The notes: a model not told the origin generated them from the letters alone. DNA of 64,000 nt from Knoellia koreensis (GCF_013041615.1 NZ_JABEPQ010000005.1:1-64000); one strand, 5' to 3'. Positions 52,187 through 60,372 are shown, numbered from the stretch's first letter. A program made the numbers and translations.

Positions 52187-53679
52187 CCGTGCTCTCCCTG
52201 ATCGTGTTCCTGCCTCTGGCCGCAGCCGTGGTCCTGCTCACGCTGCCACGCCTGAGCGACGCCGCCGCGCGGTGGGCCTGGGTGGTCGCCGCCAGCGTCG
52301 ACCTGGCGCTGGTGCTGGTCGCGTGGGCCCGCTACAACGCGCCCGCGCCCGGTCAGCTCGCGCTGGAGGAGCAGACCCGCTGGATCCCCGGGGTGGACAG
52401 CCGCTACCACCTCGGCGTCGACGGGCTGTCACTGCCGCTGGTCGTGATGACCGCCGTGCTGTTCCTCGCCTGCGCCGTCTACGCGCTACGCGAGCGGAAC
52501 CGGCCGCGGCTGCAGGCGGTGCTGTTCCTGTTCCTGCAGTCGGTCAGCCTGGGCCTGTTCACCTCGGCCGACCTCATCCTGTTCTTCGTCTTCTTCGACC
52601 TGTCCATCGTCGGCATGTACTTCGTCATCGCCGGCTGGGGCCACGGCGACGCGGCCCGCTCGGCGCTGAAGTTCTTCCTCTACACCTTCCTCGGCTCCCT
52701 CGCCCTGCTCGCCGGGTTCATCGGCCTGTACGTCGGCGCCGACCCGCACACCTTCGACATACTCCAGCTCACCGCCCACCCGCCCTTGGCCGACCACCCC
52801 GTCACCGGCGCCCTCGTGCTGGGCGCCATCCTGCTCGGACTCGCGGTCAAGACCCCCACGGTGCCGTTCCACACCTGGCTGCCACCGGCGCACACCGACG
52901 CCCCCGCGATCGGATCGGCCATCCTGGCCGGGGTGCTGCTGAAGATGGGCACCTACGGGTTCGTCCGGATCGGGATGCCACTGCTGCCCGACGCCTGGCG
53001 CGCCTGGGCCTGGGTGATCGTGGCCGTCGGCGTCGTGTCCGTTCTCTACGGCGCGCTGGTGGCGCTCGCCCAGGACAACCTCAAGCGGATGATCGCCTAC
53101 ACCTCCGTCAACCACATGGGCTACATCGTCCTGGCCGTCGGCGTCGCGGGCGTGATTGCCCCCGACACCGCCCAAGCCCGCTCGGTCGCAGTCACCGGCG
53201 CGGTCACCCAGATGGTCAGCCACGGCCTGGTCACCGGCGCCCTGTTCCTGCTCGCCGGGGTGATGCAGGACCGCGCCGGCACCTACGACATGCGCAACTA
53301 CGGCGGGCTCGCCGCCCCCGCGCCACGGATGGCCTGGCTGTTCGCGGTCGGCGCGTTCGCCTCGCTCGGCCTGCCCGCCCTGTCCGGGTTCATCGCCGAG
53401 TTCCAGGTCTTCACCGGCAGCATCGCCGCCGCCCCCGTCACCGCCGTCGCGCTGCTCGGGATCCTCATCACCGCAGCACTGTTCCTCCGCGCGCTGCAGC
53501 GGATCTTCACCGGGGACACCATCGGTGCGTCACGCGGGTTCACCGACCTGCACCCGTCCGAAACCTGGTCGGTCGGCCTACTGCTGGTGCTGTCGCTGGT
53601 GATCGGGCTGCTGCCGCGCACCCTGCTCTACCTGATCGAACCCGCCGGCCGCGCCGCCATCACCCTGGTCGGGAGGTGA
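52183..53679 (+). CDS. NuoM-like proton-translocating subunit
   Basis: A 498-residue antiporter-like subunit. Proton-path residues: central Lys in VKTPTVPFHTWLPPAHTDAP, Lys in GVLLKMGTYG, Glu in GFIAEFQVF, and His in SVNHMGYIVL. The first-channel Glu of standard NuoM is an Asp here (LFFVFFDLSIVGMYF). GTG start overlapping nuoL as GTGA; a GTG six bases later is possible. Confidence 0.9.
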   Translation: MTVLSLIVFLPLAAAVVLLTLPRLSDAAARWAWVVAASVDLALVLVAWARYNAPAPGQLALEEQTRWIPGVDSRYHLGVDGLSLPLVVMTAVLFLACAVYALRERNRPRLQAVLFLFLQSVSLGLFTSADLILFFVFFDLSIVGMYFVIAGWGHGDAARSALKFFLYTFLGSLALLAGFIGLYVGADPHTFDILQLTAHPPLADHPVTGALVLGAILLGLAVKTPTVPFHTWLPPAHTDAPAIGSAILAGVLLKMGTYGFVRIGMPLLPDAWRAWAWVIVAVGVVSVLYGALVALAQDNLKRMIAYTSVNHMGYIVLAVGVAGVIAPDTAQARSVAVTGAVTQMVSHGLVTGALFLLAGVMQDRAGTYDMRNYGGLAAPAPRMAWLFAVGAFASLGLPALSGFIAEFQVFTGSIAAAPVTAVALLGILITAALFLRALQRIFTGDTIGASRGFTDLHPSETWSVGLLLVLSLVIGLLPRTLLYLIEPAGRAAITLVGR

Positions 53680-53682
53680 CCG

Positions 53683-55116
53683 GTGGGCTCGATGGCGATG
53701 CGCCCACTGCTCCTGCTGCCCGAGATGCTGCTGTTCGCAGCCGGGCTCGCGGTCCTGCTCGGCGGCTCGTTCCTGCCCCGACAACGCCAATGGGTCAGCC
53801 GGGTGGTCGCCGGGGCGGCCCTGGTGGTCAGCATCGCGATCTCCGCCGTCGCGCTGGCCGGTCCCGCCTCGGCCGCGTTCGAGGGCGCCTACGCCGTCGA
53901 CACCGGCACCGGCGTCGCCCGCATCGTCGCCGCATTCGGCACCCTGCTCATCCTGCTGCTCGCCGGCGACGAGCTGACCGGGTCGCCGCGCGAGAGCGAC
54001 ACCTACGCGCTGCTGCTGTTCTCCACGACCGGCACCATCATCCTGGCCGGCGCCCAGGACCTCATCGTCCTGGCCGCCGCGTTCCTGCTGGCCAGCATCC
54101 CGCTCTACGGGCTGGTCGGGATGGCCCGCGGGCCACGCGCTGCCGAGGCGGCCATGAAGACCTACCTCATGGGCGCCCTGTTCGGGATCGTCCTGCTGCT
54201 CGGCGTGACGATCCTGTACGCCGTGGCCGCCAGCTCGCGTTACGCCGACCTCCCCGCTGGGCTGGGTGCGGTGGCGCCGGCCGCGGTCGCGGCCGGGCTG
54301 CTCGCGGTGCTGGCCGGGCTGCTGTTCGAGGCCGGCGGTGTGCCGGCACACTTCTGGGTGCCCGACGCCACCGAGGGCGCCAGCTCGACCGTCGCGACGT
54401 TCCTGACCACGATCCCCAAGATCGGGGCGCTCATCGCCGCCTACCGGCTAGTAACGGTCATGCCCGACACGCTCGCATGGCCGCTGCTCGTCGCGGTCCT
54501 CGCGACGGCCAGCATGACGCTGGGCAACCTCGCCGCCTACGGCCAGCGCGACCCGAGGCGGCTGCTCGGCTGGTCCACGGTCAGCCAGGTCGGGTACCTG
54601 CTCGTCCCGGTTGCGGTCGCGGGTCGCTCCGAGCTGGCCCTGCCGTCCCTGTTCTTCTACCTCGCGGCCTACACGGTCACCAACATCGCGGCCTTCGCCG
54701 TCGCCGGTGCGCTGCCCGACCGACGCGACCTCGCGGCATACGCCGGCCTGTCCCGCCACGCCCCATGGCTCACCGCGGCCCTCGTCGTGTCCCTGCTCGG
54801 ACTGACAGGCACGCCGCCCACCGGCGTGTTCGTCGGCAAGCTCACCACCGCCACCGCCGCCTGGGACGGCGGCATGGCCTGGCTCGCGGTCGTCGTTCTG
54901 CTCAACAGCGTGGCCAGCCTCTTCTACTACCTATCCTGGATCGCGCCAGCCTTCCGGGTCGCCAACCGACACGACGTCGGCGGACGGTCGTCGTCCTTGG
55001 CACTGCCATGGTCGACCTGGACTGCAGTGAGCGCCGCCGCCTTGAGCCTCGCCGTCGGCATCGCGGGCGGCCTGCTGTGGCACGTCATTGACGGAGCCCT
55101 GGGCGTGGCACCCTGA
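53683..55116 (+). CDS. NuoN-like subunit with altered pump residues
   Basis: A 477-residue antiporter-like subunit closest to NuoN: PAHFWVPDATEGASS, TTIPKIGALIA, GQRDPRRLLGWSTVSQVGYLL and LTGTPPTGVFVGKL. Compared by eye with standard NuoN, the Lys before VPFHxW is Glu here (FEAGGVPAHFW) and the helix-5 Glu (LELLSLSLY) is replaced in FLLASIPLYGL. Lys in TIPKIG and VGKL are kept. The GTG follows GGGAGG. Last gene of the row; after it comes non-coding DNA. Confidence 0.87.
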   Translation: MGSMAMRPLLLLPEMLLFAAGLAVLLGGSFLPRQRQWVSRVVAGAALVVSIAISAVALAGPASAAFEGAYAVDTGTGVARIVAAFGTLLILLLAGDELTGSPRESDTYALLLFSTTGTIILAGAQDLIVLAAAFLLASIPLYGLVGMARGPRAAEAAMKTYLMGALFGIVLLLGVTILYAVAASSRYADLPAGLGAVAPAAVAAGLLAVLAGLLFEAGGVPAHFWVPDATEGASSTVATFLTTIPKIGALIAAYRLVTVMPDTLAWPLLVAVLATASMTLGNLAAYGQRDPRRLLGWSTVSQVGYLLVPVAVAGRSELALPSLFFYLAAYTVTNIAAFAVAGALPDRRDLAAYAGLSRHAPWLTAALVVSLLGLTGTPPTGVFVGKLTTATAAWDGGMAWLAVVVLLNSVASLFYYLSWIAPAFRVANRHDVGGRSSSLALPWSTWTAVSAAALSLAVGIAGGLLWHVIDGALGVAP

Positions 55117-55448
55117 CAAGACAGGTGCACTTTCGGCGAACGTGGACGTTGCGTCCAGTTCGGTGCACCCAATCCCTTCCGCCAGGCCCCTCCAGCGACA
55201 ATTGGCCCTTGGCGGCACCCACACGGTGACCATCCCACGCTCGACAACCTCCGGGTCCAACGACATGACGCAGGCCCGGCGACCGCGGGCCAACCGGCAA
55301 GGGGCGCCGGGTGGTCCCATGACTGGCAACCCAGGTGGTCCCATGAAGCTGGCAGATAACCGCTCACCGCGGTCCTATGCTCATGCTAGGCGACAGCCCG
55401 CATCGGGGGTGCAGCCCTTGAACCGCCCATGCGGGTCGCCCAGAGGTG
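55117..55448. other. Non-coding junction after the complex-I-like operon
   Basis: About 330 bases without a supported gene. It contains two direct copies of GGTGGTCCCATGA, 24 bases apart, at 55,311-55,347. I recall similar repeated GGTGGTCCCA sequences flanking IS21-type elements in actinobacteria, so this may be a decayed insertion-sequence end; that is memory, not proof. No clear terminator stem is visible right after nuoN. Confidence 0.4.
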
Positions 55449-56945
55449 TCATCTCTCGCAGCGCGAGGTGGGACGGCCCGTGGACATGCTGTTGAGCGTT
55501 CGGTCTTGTATAGCCCGACCACGACGCGCGCTTGGTTCACCATCCTGACTGGTCCGCCTGTCCTGTGCGGGCACAGGGTCGAGGGAAGCTGCGGCGCTCA
55601 TGGCTGTCCTGTTGGCGTCGATGAGGTTGTCTGCGGCCACCGTGAGGCAGGAGCGGACGTGGTCGGGCAGGGGGACGGCTCTGTTGGTCAGGAGGTCGCG
55701 TGGCGTGACCCGGGCCGCGAGGGGGCTGTCATCGATGGTTTGGGGGTCGCGTGGGTCGTGCCACCGCGTGGCGATTGCCAGCCTGTTGACGGCTTGCGCG
55801 GCTCCGGTCAGTTCTGGGTTGGTGGTGGCGTCATGGGTGGCGTGGGCCAGGTCGAGGTTGGTGGCCAGCACCCTTTGAGAGAGTCGGCCGATCCGACTCA
55901 AGTCGGTCCTTTGGGCGATGACTGAGGCGTGGGCGATGGTTGTGCCGTCCCGGAGAAGCTCGTGCAGCGCGGCCCGGGTCTCGAGGGCTGCGCTGGCGAG
56001 GTCGGGGTCGACGCGGCGTGAGGTCGGCGGCGTGAGGTCCTTCCAGAGGCCGGCCATGGTCTCCCAGCGTTCCTGACTCATTTCCAGAGCGGGGGAGAGA
56101 CGGGTCGTGTACTGCTGCCGGTCGAGCTGTCCGGAGTCTGCGGCGACGCGCGTCAGGGTGTTGACCGCGGTGAGAACCAAGGATTGGGTCCGGGCGGTGA
56201 GCATGAGATCGGCGGTGTCGACCCTGACGGCCAGGGTCCGGTGGGCCTGGACGTCCCAGGTAGCCAGGGCCTGTGCGAGCCGTCCGGTGGCGGCTGGCTC
56301 GCGGTGTTCCCCCGCCAGCGCGCGGGGGTAGGTGCATGCGAGGACGGCGCCGGCCTGCTGCTCGAACGCGGTAAGCCGCGCGTGTGCAGCGCGGGCGTGC
56401 CGAAGTGAGTCCCCGGTGGTCAGCCCGCGTCGGCTGGCCATCTTCATCTCCAGCTCGCGCACCCGCTGCCTGACGGCGACGGCAACCCCGTGGGAGCCGA
56501 TGTAGAGGGTGTGCATGATCCGGGTCCTGGCTGCCTGCAGGTCGCGCCGTTCGGGGTCGCTGAGCGGGGGCCGAGGGGTGGCGTGCCCGCTGATCAGGTC
56601 GGCTGCGCGGGTGAAGCTCTCGGCGATGCGCAGGAGGCGCTCGTCTGGAGGCCCGTCGCCTGGCCAGGCCCGGCCGCGTCCGGTGCGATGCATGGCTTCG
56701 CTCATCGCCTGAAGCTGTTGGATCGCGAGGTCTGCGGAGTCGGGGAGATGCTCCCCGGTGCCCGGCTGGATCGGGGTCACCGGCGGCAGGGCCTGCCAGA
56801 GTTCGCTGGCGGCCTGGACGACCTCGCCCCAGGTGCGCAGCATCGGAGCCGCGTCCATCTCGTCGACGTCCATCAGGATCGCTCTGGCGGTGTGGTCGGA
56901 CTCGAGGAGGAGTTCGCCGACGCTGCGCTTGTCCCTGCCGGTCAC
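55449..56945 (-). CDS. Hypothetical helical protein of mobile-element type
   Basis: A 498-residue soluble, mostly alpha-helical protein rich in Ala, Arg and Thr, with no signal or membrane segments and no recognised motif. Short polar segments separate long amphipathic helices (HARAAHARLTAFEQQAGAVL, LDLAHATHDATTNPELTG). Proteins with this look occur in actinobacterial integrative and plasmid DNA. It overlaps the upstream small gene by four bases, so the two are a pair. Function unknown. Confidence 0.65.
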   Translation of the reverse strand: MTGRDKRSVGELLLESDHTARAILMDVDEMDAAPMLRTWGEVVQAASELWQALPPVTPIQPGTGEHLPDSADLAIQQLQAMSEAMHRTGRGRAWPGDGPPDERLLRIAESFTRAADLISGHATPRPPLSDPERRDLQAARTRIMHTLYIGSHGVAVAVRQRVRELEMKMASRRGLTTGDSLRHARAAHARLTAFEQQAGAVLACTYPRALAGEHREPAATGRLAQALATWDVQAHRTLAVRVDTADLMLTARTQSLVLTAVNTLTRVAADSGQLDRQQYTTRLSPALEMSQERWETMAGLWKDLTPPTSRRVDPDLASAALETRAALHELLRDGTTIAHASVIAQRTDLSRIGRLSQRVLATNLDLAHATHDATTNPELTGAAQAVNRLAIATRWHDPRDPQTIDDSPLAARVTPRDLLTNRAVPLPDHVRSCLTVAADNLIDANRTAMSAAASLDPVPAQDRRTSQDGEPSARRGRAIQDRTLNSMSTGRPTSRCER

Positions 56946-57289
56946 GGCGCGTGCTCGTTGAGCAGGTCGCAGATCGTGGCGATCAGCTGCGAGGTTCCGG
57001 GCGGGAAGTCCTCAATGGGGTGTAGTCGGGTGAGCTCCTCGGCGGCGCGCAGCAGCTTGAGCGGGTCGGTCTCAACGGGTGCGAGCTCATCGACGTCGTG
57101 GCTCACAGGCAGCAGCTCGAGTGCCTGGGAGGTGGCCAGGTTCAGACCGAGCCCCAGGAAGCGCAGGGCCGGGCTGGGGTCGGTCGCGGCCTGGTCGCAG
57201 GCCATGTCCAAGGCGCGCGCCAGCAATCGGGCGACGGTGGTCAGGCTGTCGGCGGCGTCCAGGTCGGTCCGGCGGGGGTCGGTGCTCAT
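56942..57289 (-). CDS. Small hypothetical protein paired with the helical protein
   Basis: A 115-residue acidic helical protein (MSTDPRRTDLDAADSLTTVA onward, ending ICDLLNEHAP), no recognised family. The ATG at 57,289 is chosen over the longer start because the upstream 13 codons are poorly protein-like. It is followed within ATGA distance by the 498-residue gene. Probably an accessory-element protein; role unknown. Confidence 0.6.
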   Translation of the reverse strand: MSTDPRRTDLDAADSLTTVARLLARALDMACDQAATDPSPALRFLGLGLNLATSQALELLPVSHDVDELAPVETDPLKLLRAAEELTRLHPIEDFPPGTSQLIATICDLLNEHAP

Positions 57290-57481
57290 CATGGCGGTCT
57301 CCTTGTTCGTGAGAGGTGTGCAACCCAATCCACTCAGATCCCGGTGCGGCGCGTGAGGCCCGCTCCTGAGCCTGGGGATGACGTCGCCGGGGTGTCGTAG
57401 GTGGGGATGACACTGCTCTCGTAGGCCTTATGGCCACCGGTGCCGCTCTGGAGGTCAGCACCGGCCGCAATCGAGATGTTC

Positions 57482-57491
57482 GCACTAGTGC
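57482..57491. promoter_or_regulatory. Palindrome GCACTAGTGC before the chimeric gene
   Basis: A perfect 10-base palindrome in the gap between two divergent genes, 26 bases before the GTG at 57,517. Flanking GATGT and ACATC form a second, off-centre pairing. Possible operator. Confidence 0.4.
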
Positions 57492-57516
57492 ACATCGACT
57501 CGAGAAGGAGGTAACG

Positions 57517-58416
57517 GTGGTGCTGACGACGATGAGGAAGGTGCTCGCGTACGGGCCGGCAGTCGTGGTCAGCACGGTGCTGACATTCACTGTGGGCGCG
57601 GTGCTACCCGCGACGTTGGGGCTGGCGATGTTCGTGGGTGGTCTGGCCACCCTGGTGGCGCTGCTGCTCGGGGCGGACGAGGCGCTGGCGGTCCGGTTGC
57701 TGTTCCGTGCCCGTGAGCTCAACGCGGCCGAGGCTGCGGTGCTGGCACCCGCCGTGGCGTTGCTGTGCCAGCACGGAGTCCCCATGGGTGCGCTTCGACT
57801 GCAAGTGCAGGACGGCGCGGTGCCGATCGCGGCAGGCGGAGCGGGCCGCAGGACCGTCGTGGTCTCGGCCGGCTTGGTGGCCGCGGTCCGGGACCGGCAG
57901 CTGCTCGTCGACCAGGCGGCTGCGGTGCTCGGCCACGGTGCGCTCTCGCGTGCCGGACTGTCCGACTTCCACACGATGACCGCCCGCAACCGTGTGATTG
58001 CCGCCTATGACGGCACGCTGCGGATCAGCCAGGACGGCACCACCTGGCGGACCGCCAGCATCGACCCCGCCCCGCGGGACCTCGCGCTGTCCCCCGACGC
58101 CGCCACTCTGGTCGCCACCACCGAGAAGGGCCCGCTGGTCAGCACCGACCTGGCCCTTTCCTGGCAGCCGATGGCCGGGGCGCCGCTGCTGCTGCTCGCC
58201 GCCTGGGCCGACGCCACCACCCTGGTCGGGGCCACGCCCACCGGGCAGGTCACGCTCAGCCGCGACCGGGGCCGCAGCTGGACCAACGTCGGCAAGGCGG
58301 TCGGACAACCGCAGGCGCTGAGCGCGACCGCGACCGGTAAGAAGCTCGAGGTGCTTGTGGTCACTGACCGCGCGATCCTGGCTTCCACCGGCGGGGGGTT
58401 CGGAACTCCCGCCTGA
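57517..58416 (+). CDS. Chimeric protein: membrane N-terminus joined to a beta-propeller C-terminus
   Basis: A 299-residue protein. Residues 1-~150 have two membrane helices (AYGPAVVVSTVLTFTVGAVL and a following LALFV-type helix) and then a sequence like the start of a membrane metalloprotease (DRQLLVDQAAAVLGHGAL), with no complete HExxH. From SDFHTMTARNRVIAAYDGTL on, it matches the C-terminal repeats of the F510_1955 glycosylhydrolase-like/exo-sialidase family. The join is abrupt, so a deletion may have fused two genes. The GTG follows AAGGAGG by seven bases. Function unclear. Confidence 0.6.
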   Translation: MVLTTMRKVLAYGPAVVVSTVLTFTVGAVLPATLGLAMFVGGLATLVALLLGADEALAVRLLFRARELNAAEAAVLAPAVALLCQHGVPMGALRLQVQDGAVPIAAGGAGRRTVVVSAGLVAAVRDRQLLVDQAAAVLGHGALSRAGLSDFHTMTARNRVIAAYDGTLRISQDGTTWRTASIDPAPRDLALSPDAATLVATTEKGPLVSTDLALSWQPMAGAPLLLLAAWADATTLVGATPTGQVTLSRDRGRSWTNVGKAVGQPQALSATATGKKLEVLVVTDRAILASTGGGFGTPA

Positions 58417-60372
58417 CGCCGAACACCACCGGTCCATGGGCTCTTGGTGACCGAGGCCGTGCCGCGGGCGGGGCCTCTGGCAGGCGTCAGGTGCGGGGTT
58501 GACCTTGGACCCGACTCCAGGGTTTAGCGTTGCGGGCTGCGGAGAACGACTGCTCCGGGACGTGGCTGGCGGGTGTCCGAGCTGGCCGCCGCCGTAGGCG
58601 TGGCCCCGGACACAGTCCGCTACTACGAGCGAGCCGGCCTCCTTCCGGCGCAGGCGCGCACGCCCTCTGGTTTGCCCTCTGGTTACCGGTCGTTCGACGA
58701 GACTGCGCTGGACCGGATCCGGTTCATTCAGGGTGCCCAACGGCTCGGGCTGCGGCTGAGCGACATCCGGGACCTGTTGACCATCCGCGACACCGGTCAG
58801 TGCCCGTGTGAGCCAGCCGAACAGCTGCTCCGGGGCCGTCTGGCCGAGCTGGACGCGCAGATGACTCGGCTGGCGAACCGACGCACCGATATGGCGAACA
58901 TGCTTGCGGCGTTGCCCACCTCGGACTGTCCTCCGCCCACTTCGGGGACCTGGTGCCCACCGGCGAAAGGAGGTGACCCTGATACTCCCTGAGGTGGTCC
59001 TGGCGTGCTGCCGCGACGACCCGCAGTGCTCGCCCGACGAGTGCAGCTGCGGCTGCTGAATCGGCGTCGGTGAGCGCCGGGTTACCGCGGCCAGACGAGG
59101 CCGGATCGGGTCAGCTGCGACGTTCGCGAGCACCACCGCGCTGGCGGGCATGGTGGGCATCCGCCGCAGGTTGACGGTCAGGTCCTGAGCCGGCAGCTCC
59201 CAGTCGGCGCGGGACAGGGCGGTTGCGGTGACCGCGATGAGCCCGAGGGCGATGTCCTCACCGGGGCACCGGTGCCCCGCGGCGACCTCACCTCCGCCTT
59301 GTGGCACCAACGCGTCGGGGTCGTGGGTCTGTCCGGGCAAGAACCTTTCGGGGAGGAACCTCTGCGCGTCCGGCCAGGCCCGCGGGTCCAGGTTCGTGCC
59401 GTACACGTCCAGCAGCAGCCGAGTCCCGGCGTTGAGTTGATGTCCGCGCCAGGTGAGATCCTCGCGCGTCAGGGCGCCGAGCATGGGCACGAACGGGGTG
59501 ACCCGGCGCACCTCCTGGGCGAATGCCATCGCCAGGGCCCCGGGCCTGCCGGCGACGGTCCCTGCGGTGTCCTCGACCGCCAGGCGTTCGCGCCACCGGG
59601 GGTGCTGGTGCAGGGCCAGGGCGGTGAACGCGGCGAACCGGGCGACCGCCACGGTGGGGCGCAGCAGGTTCTGCAGCTCCACGGCCGCCGTGTGCACCGG
59701 CAGCAGCTCACCGTGCACGTCTCGCCACCCAGCGACGGTGGCCAGAGCGCTGTCGCGGTCAGCCACGGGAACTCCGGTGCGGGCCTGGCTGATGAGCCGG
59801 CTGGCCCATGTGTCGCTGCGGTGGCGAGCCCGGCGGGCCTTCAGGTGCGCCGGGCCGAGCACCCCGAAGCCATCGACGATGGTGGCTAGGTCCCGGGCGA
59901 CCGCCTGAGCCTGCGTGGGTGTGGCGGGCACGCCAGCCCATCCCAGGACGCTACGACCGAACACGTGCACCGCGCCGTCGTACCCGCTGCCGCCACCCTC
60001 GCGCCCCCACTGGGCCAACTGGTCGCGCCAGGCGTTGGCGACGGACGCGACGAGCCGTTGCACGGCGGCGGCGTCGATGATGGTCACGAACATCGCCTTG
60101 CGTTGCAGATGCTCGTCGTCGAGGCCGTGGACGGCACCTTGGCCGAAGAGGACGTTCGCGACCACGCCCGGTAGGGCGCCGTGTCGGCGCATCACGGCCG
60201 TGTCGGTGAAGACCCGGACCGCGTCGGGGCCGCGCACCAGCAGCGCGGGCCGCCCCAGGAGCCGCATGCGGATGGCGTCGGGGTCCGCGTCGTCAGGAAG
60301 CCGGTCGCGCAGGCGGTCGGCGAACAGGTACCCGTCACGCAGCAGCGCCGGCGCCTGGTCGGGTAGGTGCAT
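57604..60372 (-). CDS. Cytochrome P450 (CYP152-like) frame, no stop after the domain
   Basis: The P450 domain covers about 59,105-60,372 (~420 residues). The ATG follows GGAGG. It shows MHLPDQAPALLRDGYLFADR, an ITRRV-like block in EVRRVTPFVPMLGAL, and heme-Cys loop QGGGEVAAGHRCPGEDIAL, the form of CYP152 peroxygenases (fatty acid hydroxylation or decarboxylation with hydrogen peroxide). The frame has no stop after the domain and stays open for ~500 codons, antisense to the MerR and chimeric genes; that part is unlikely to be protein. A recombination may have removed the true 3' end. Only the P450 part is supported. Confidence 0.65.
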   Translation of the reverse strand: MHLPDQAPALLRDGYLFADRLRDRLPDDADPDAIRMRLLGRPALLVRGPDAVRVFTDTAVMRRHGALPGVVANVLFGQGAVHGLDDEHLQRKAMFVTIIDAAAVQRLVASVANAWRDQLAQWGREGGGSGYDGAVHVFGRSVLGWAGVPATPTQAQAVARDLATIVDGFGVLGPAHLKARRARHRSDTWASRLISQARTGVPVADRDSALATVAGWRDVHGELLPVHTAAVELQNLLRPTVAVARFAAFTALALHQHPRWRERLAVEDTAGTVAGRPGALAMAFAQEVRRVTPFVPMLGALTREDLTWRGHQLNAGTRLLLDVYGTNLDPRAWPDAQRFLPERFLPGQTHDPDALVPQGGGEVAAGHRCPGEDIALGLIAVTATALSRADWELPAQDLTVNLRRMPTMPASAVVLANVAADPIRPRLAAVTRRSPTPIQQPQLHSSGEHCGSSRQHARTTSGSIRVTSFRRWAPGPRSGRRTVRGGQRRKHVRHIGASVRQPSHLRVQLGQTAPEQLFGWLTRALTGVADGQQVPDVAQPQPEPLGTLNEPDPVQRSLVERPVTRGQTRGRARLRRKEAGSLVVADCVRGHAYGGGQLGHPPATSRSSRSPQPATLNPGVGSKVNPAPDACQRPRPRHGLGHQEPMDRWCSASGGSSEPPAGGSQDRAVSDHKHLELLTGRGRAQRLRLSDRLADVGPAAAPVAAERDLPGGRGPDQGGGVGPGGEQQQRRPGHRLPGKGQVGADQRALLGGGDQSGGVGGQREVPRGGVDAGGPPGGAVLADPQRAVIGGNHTVAGGHRVEVGQSGTRERTVAEHRSRLVDEQLPVPDRGHQAGRDHDGPAARSACRDRHRAVLHLQSKRTHGDSVLAQQRHGGCQHRSLGRVELTGTEQQPDRQRLVRPEQQRHQGGQTTHEHRQPQRRG
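58499..58530 (+). promoter_or_regulatory. MerR-type promoter with elongated spacer
   Basis: TTGACC at 58,499-58,504 and a TTAGCG/TAGCGT -10 region at 58,524-58,530 are spaced 19-20 bases, longer than the normal 17. The spacer holds the dyad ACCTTGGA-cccgac-TCCAGGGT (7 of 8 matched). This is the layout of promoters that MerR proteins activate by untwisting. Confidence 0.8.
58573..58992 (+). CDS. MerR-family metal-responsive regulator
   Basis: A 139-residue MerR regulator: winged HTH (AAAVGVAPDTVRYYERAGLLP), long dimer helix, and four Cys at 77, 79, 119 and 128. The 119-128 distance of nine residues equals that of the mercury sensor MerR (117/126), and Cys77/79 correspond to the first ligand, so a soft or divalent metal is likely. 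GTG start. A MerR-type promoter lies upstream, and the stop overlaps a candidate Cys-rich peptide. Which metal cannot be read from sequence. Confidence 0.88.
   Translation: MSELAAAVGVAPDTVRYYERAGLLPAQARTPSGLPSGYRSFDETALDRIRFIQGAQRLGLRLSDIRDLLTIRDTGQCPCEPAEQLLRGRLAELDAQMTRLANRRTDMANMLAALPTSDCPPPTSGTWCPPAKGGDPDTP
58973..59059 (+). CDS. Short Cys-rich peptide, candidate metallothionein-like
   Basis: A 28-codon frame in another register, overlapping the last codons of the MerR gene. It encodes a hydrophobic start then ACCRDDPQCSPDECSCGC: six Cys in the last 17 residues, in a CC..C..C.C.C pattern. AAAGGAGG sits at its beginning; the GTG at 58,973 overlaps that site, so the real start may be the GTG at 58,994 (21 residues). 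Short metal-binding peptides next to MerR-type sensors make sense. It is too small for confident coding prediction. Confidence 0.5.
   Translation: MTLILPEVVLACCRDDPQCSPDECSCGC

Noticed and set aside
52272-55091. 939-codon plus-strand frame overlapping the NuoM- and NuoN-like genes
   Set aside because: Arg/His/Pro-rich shifted frame; the two membrane proteins have clear helices and motifs.
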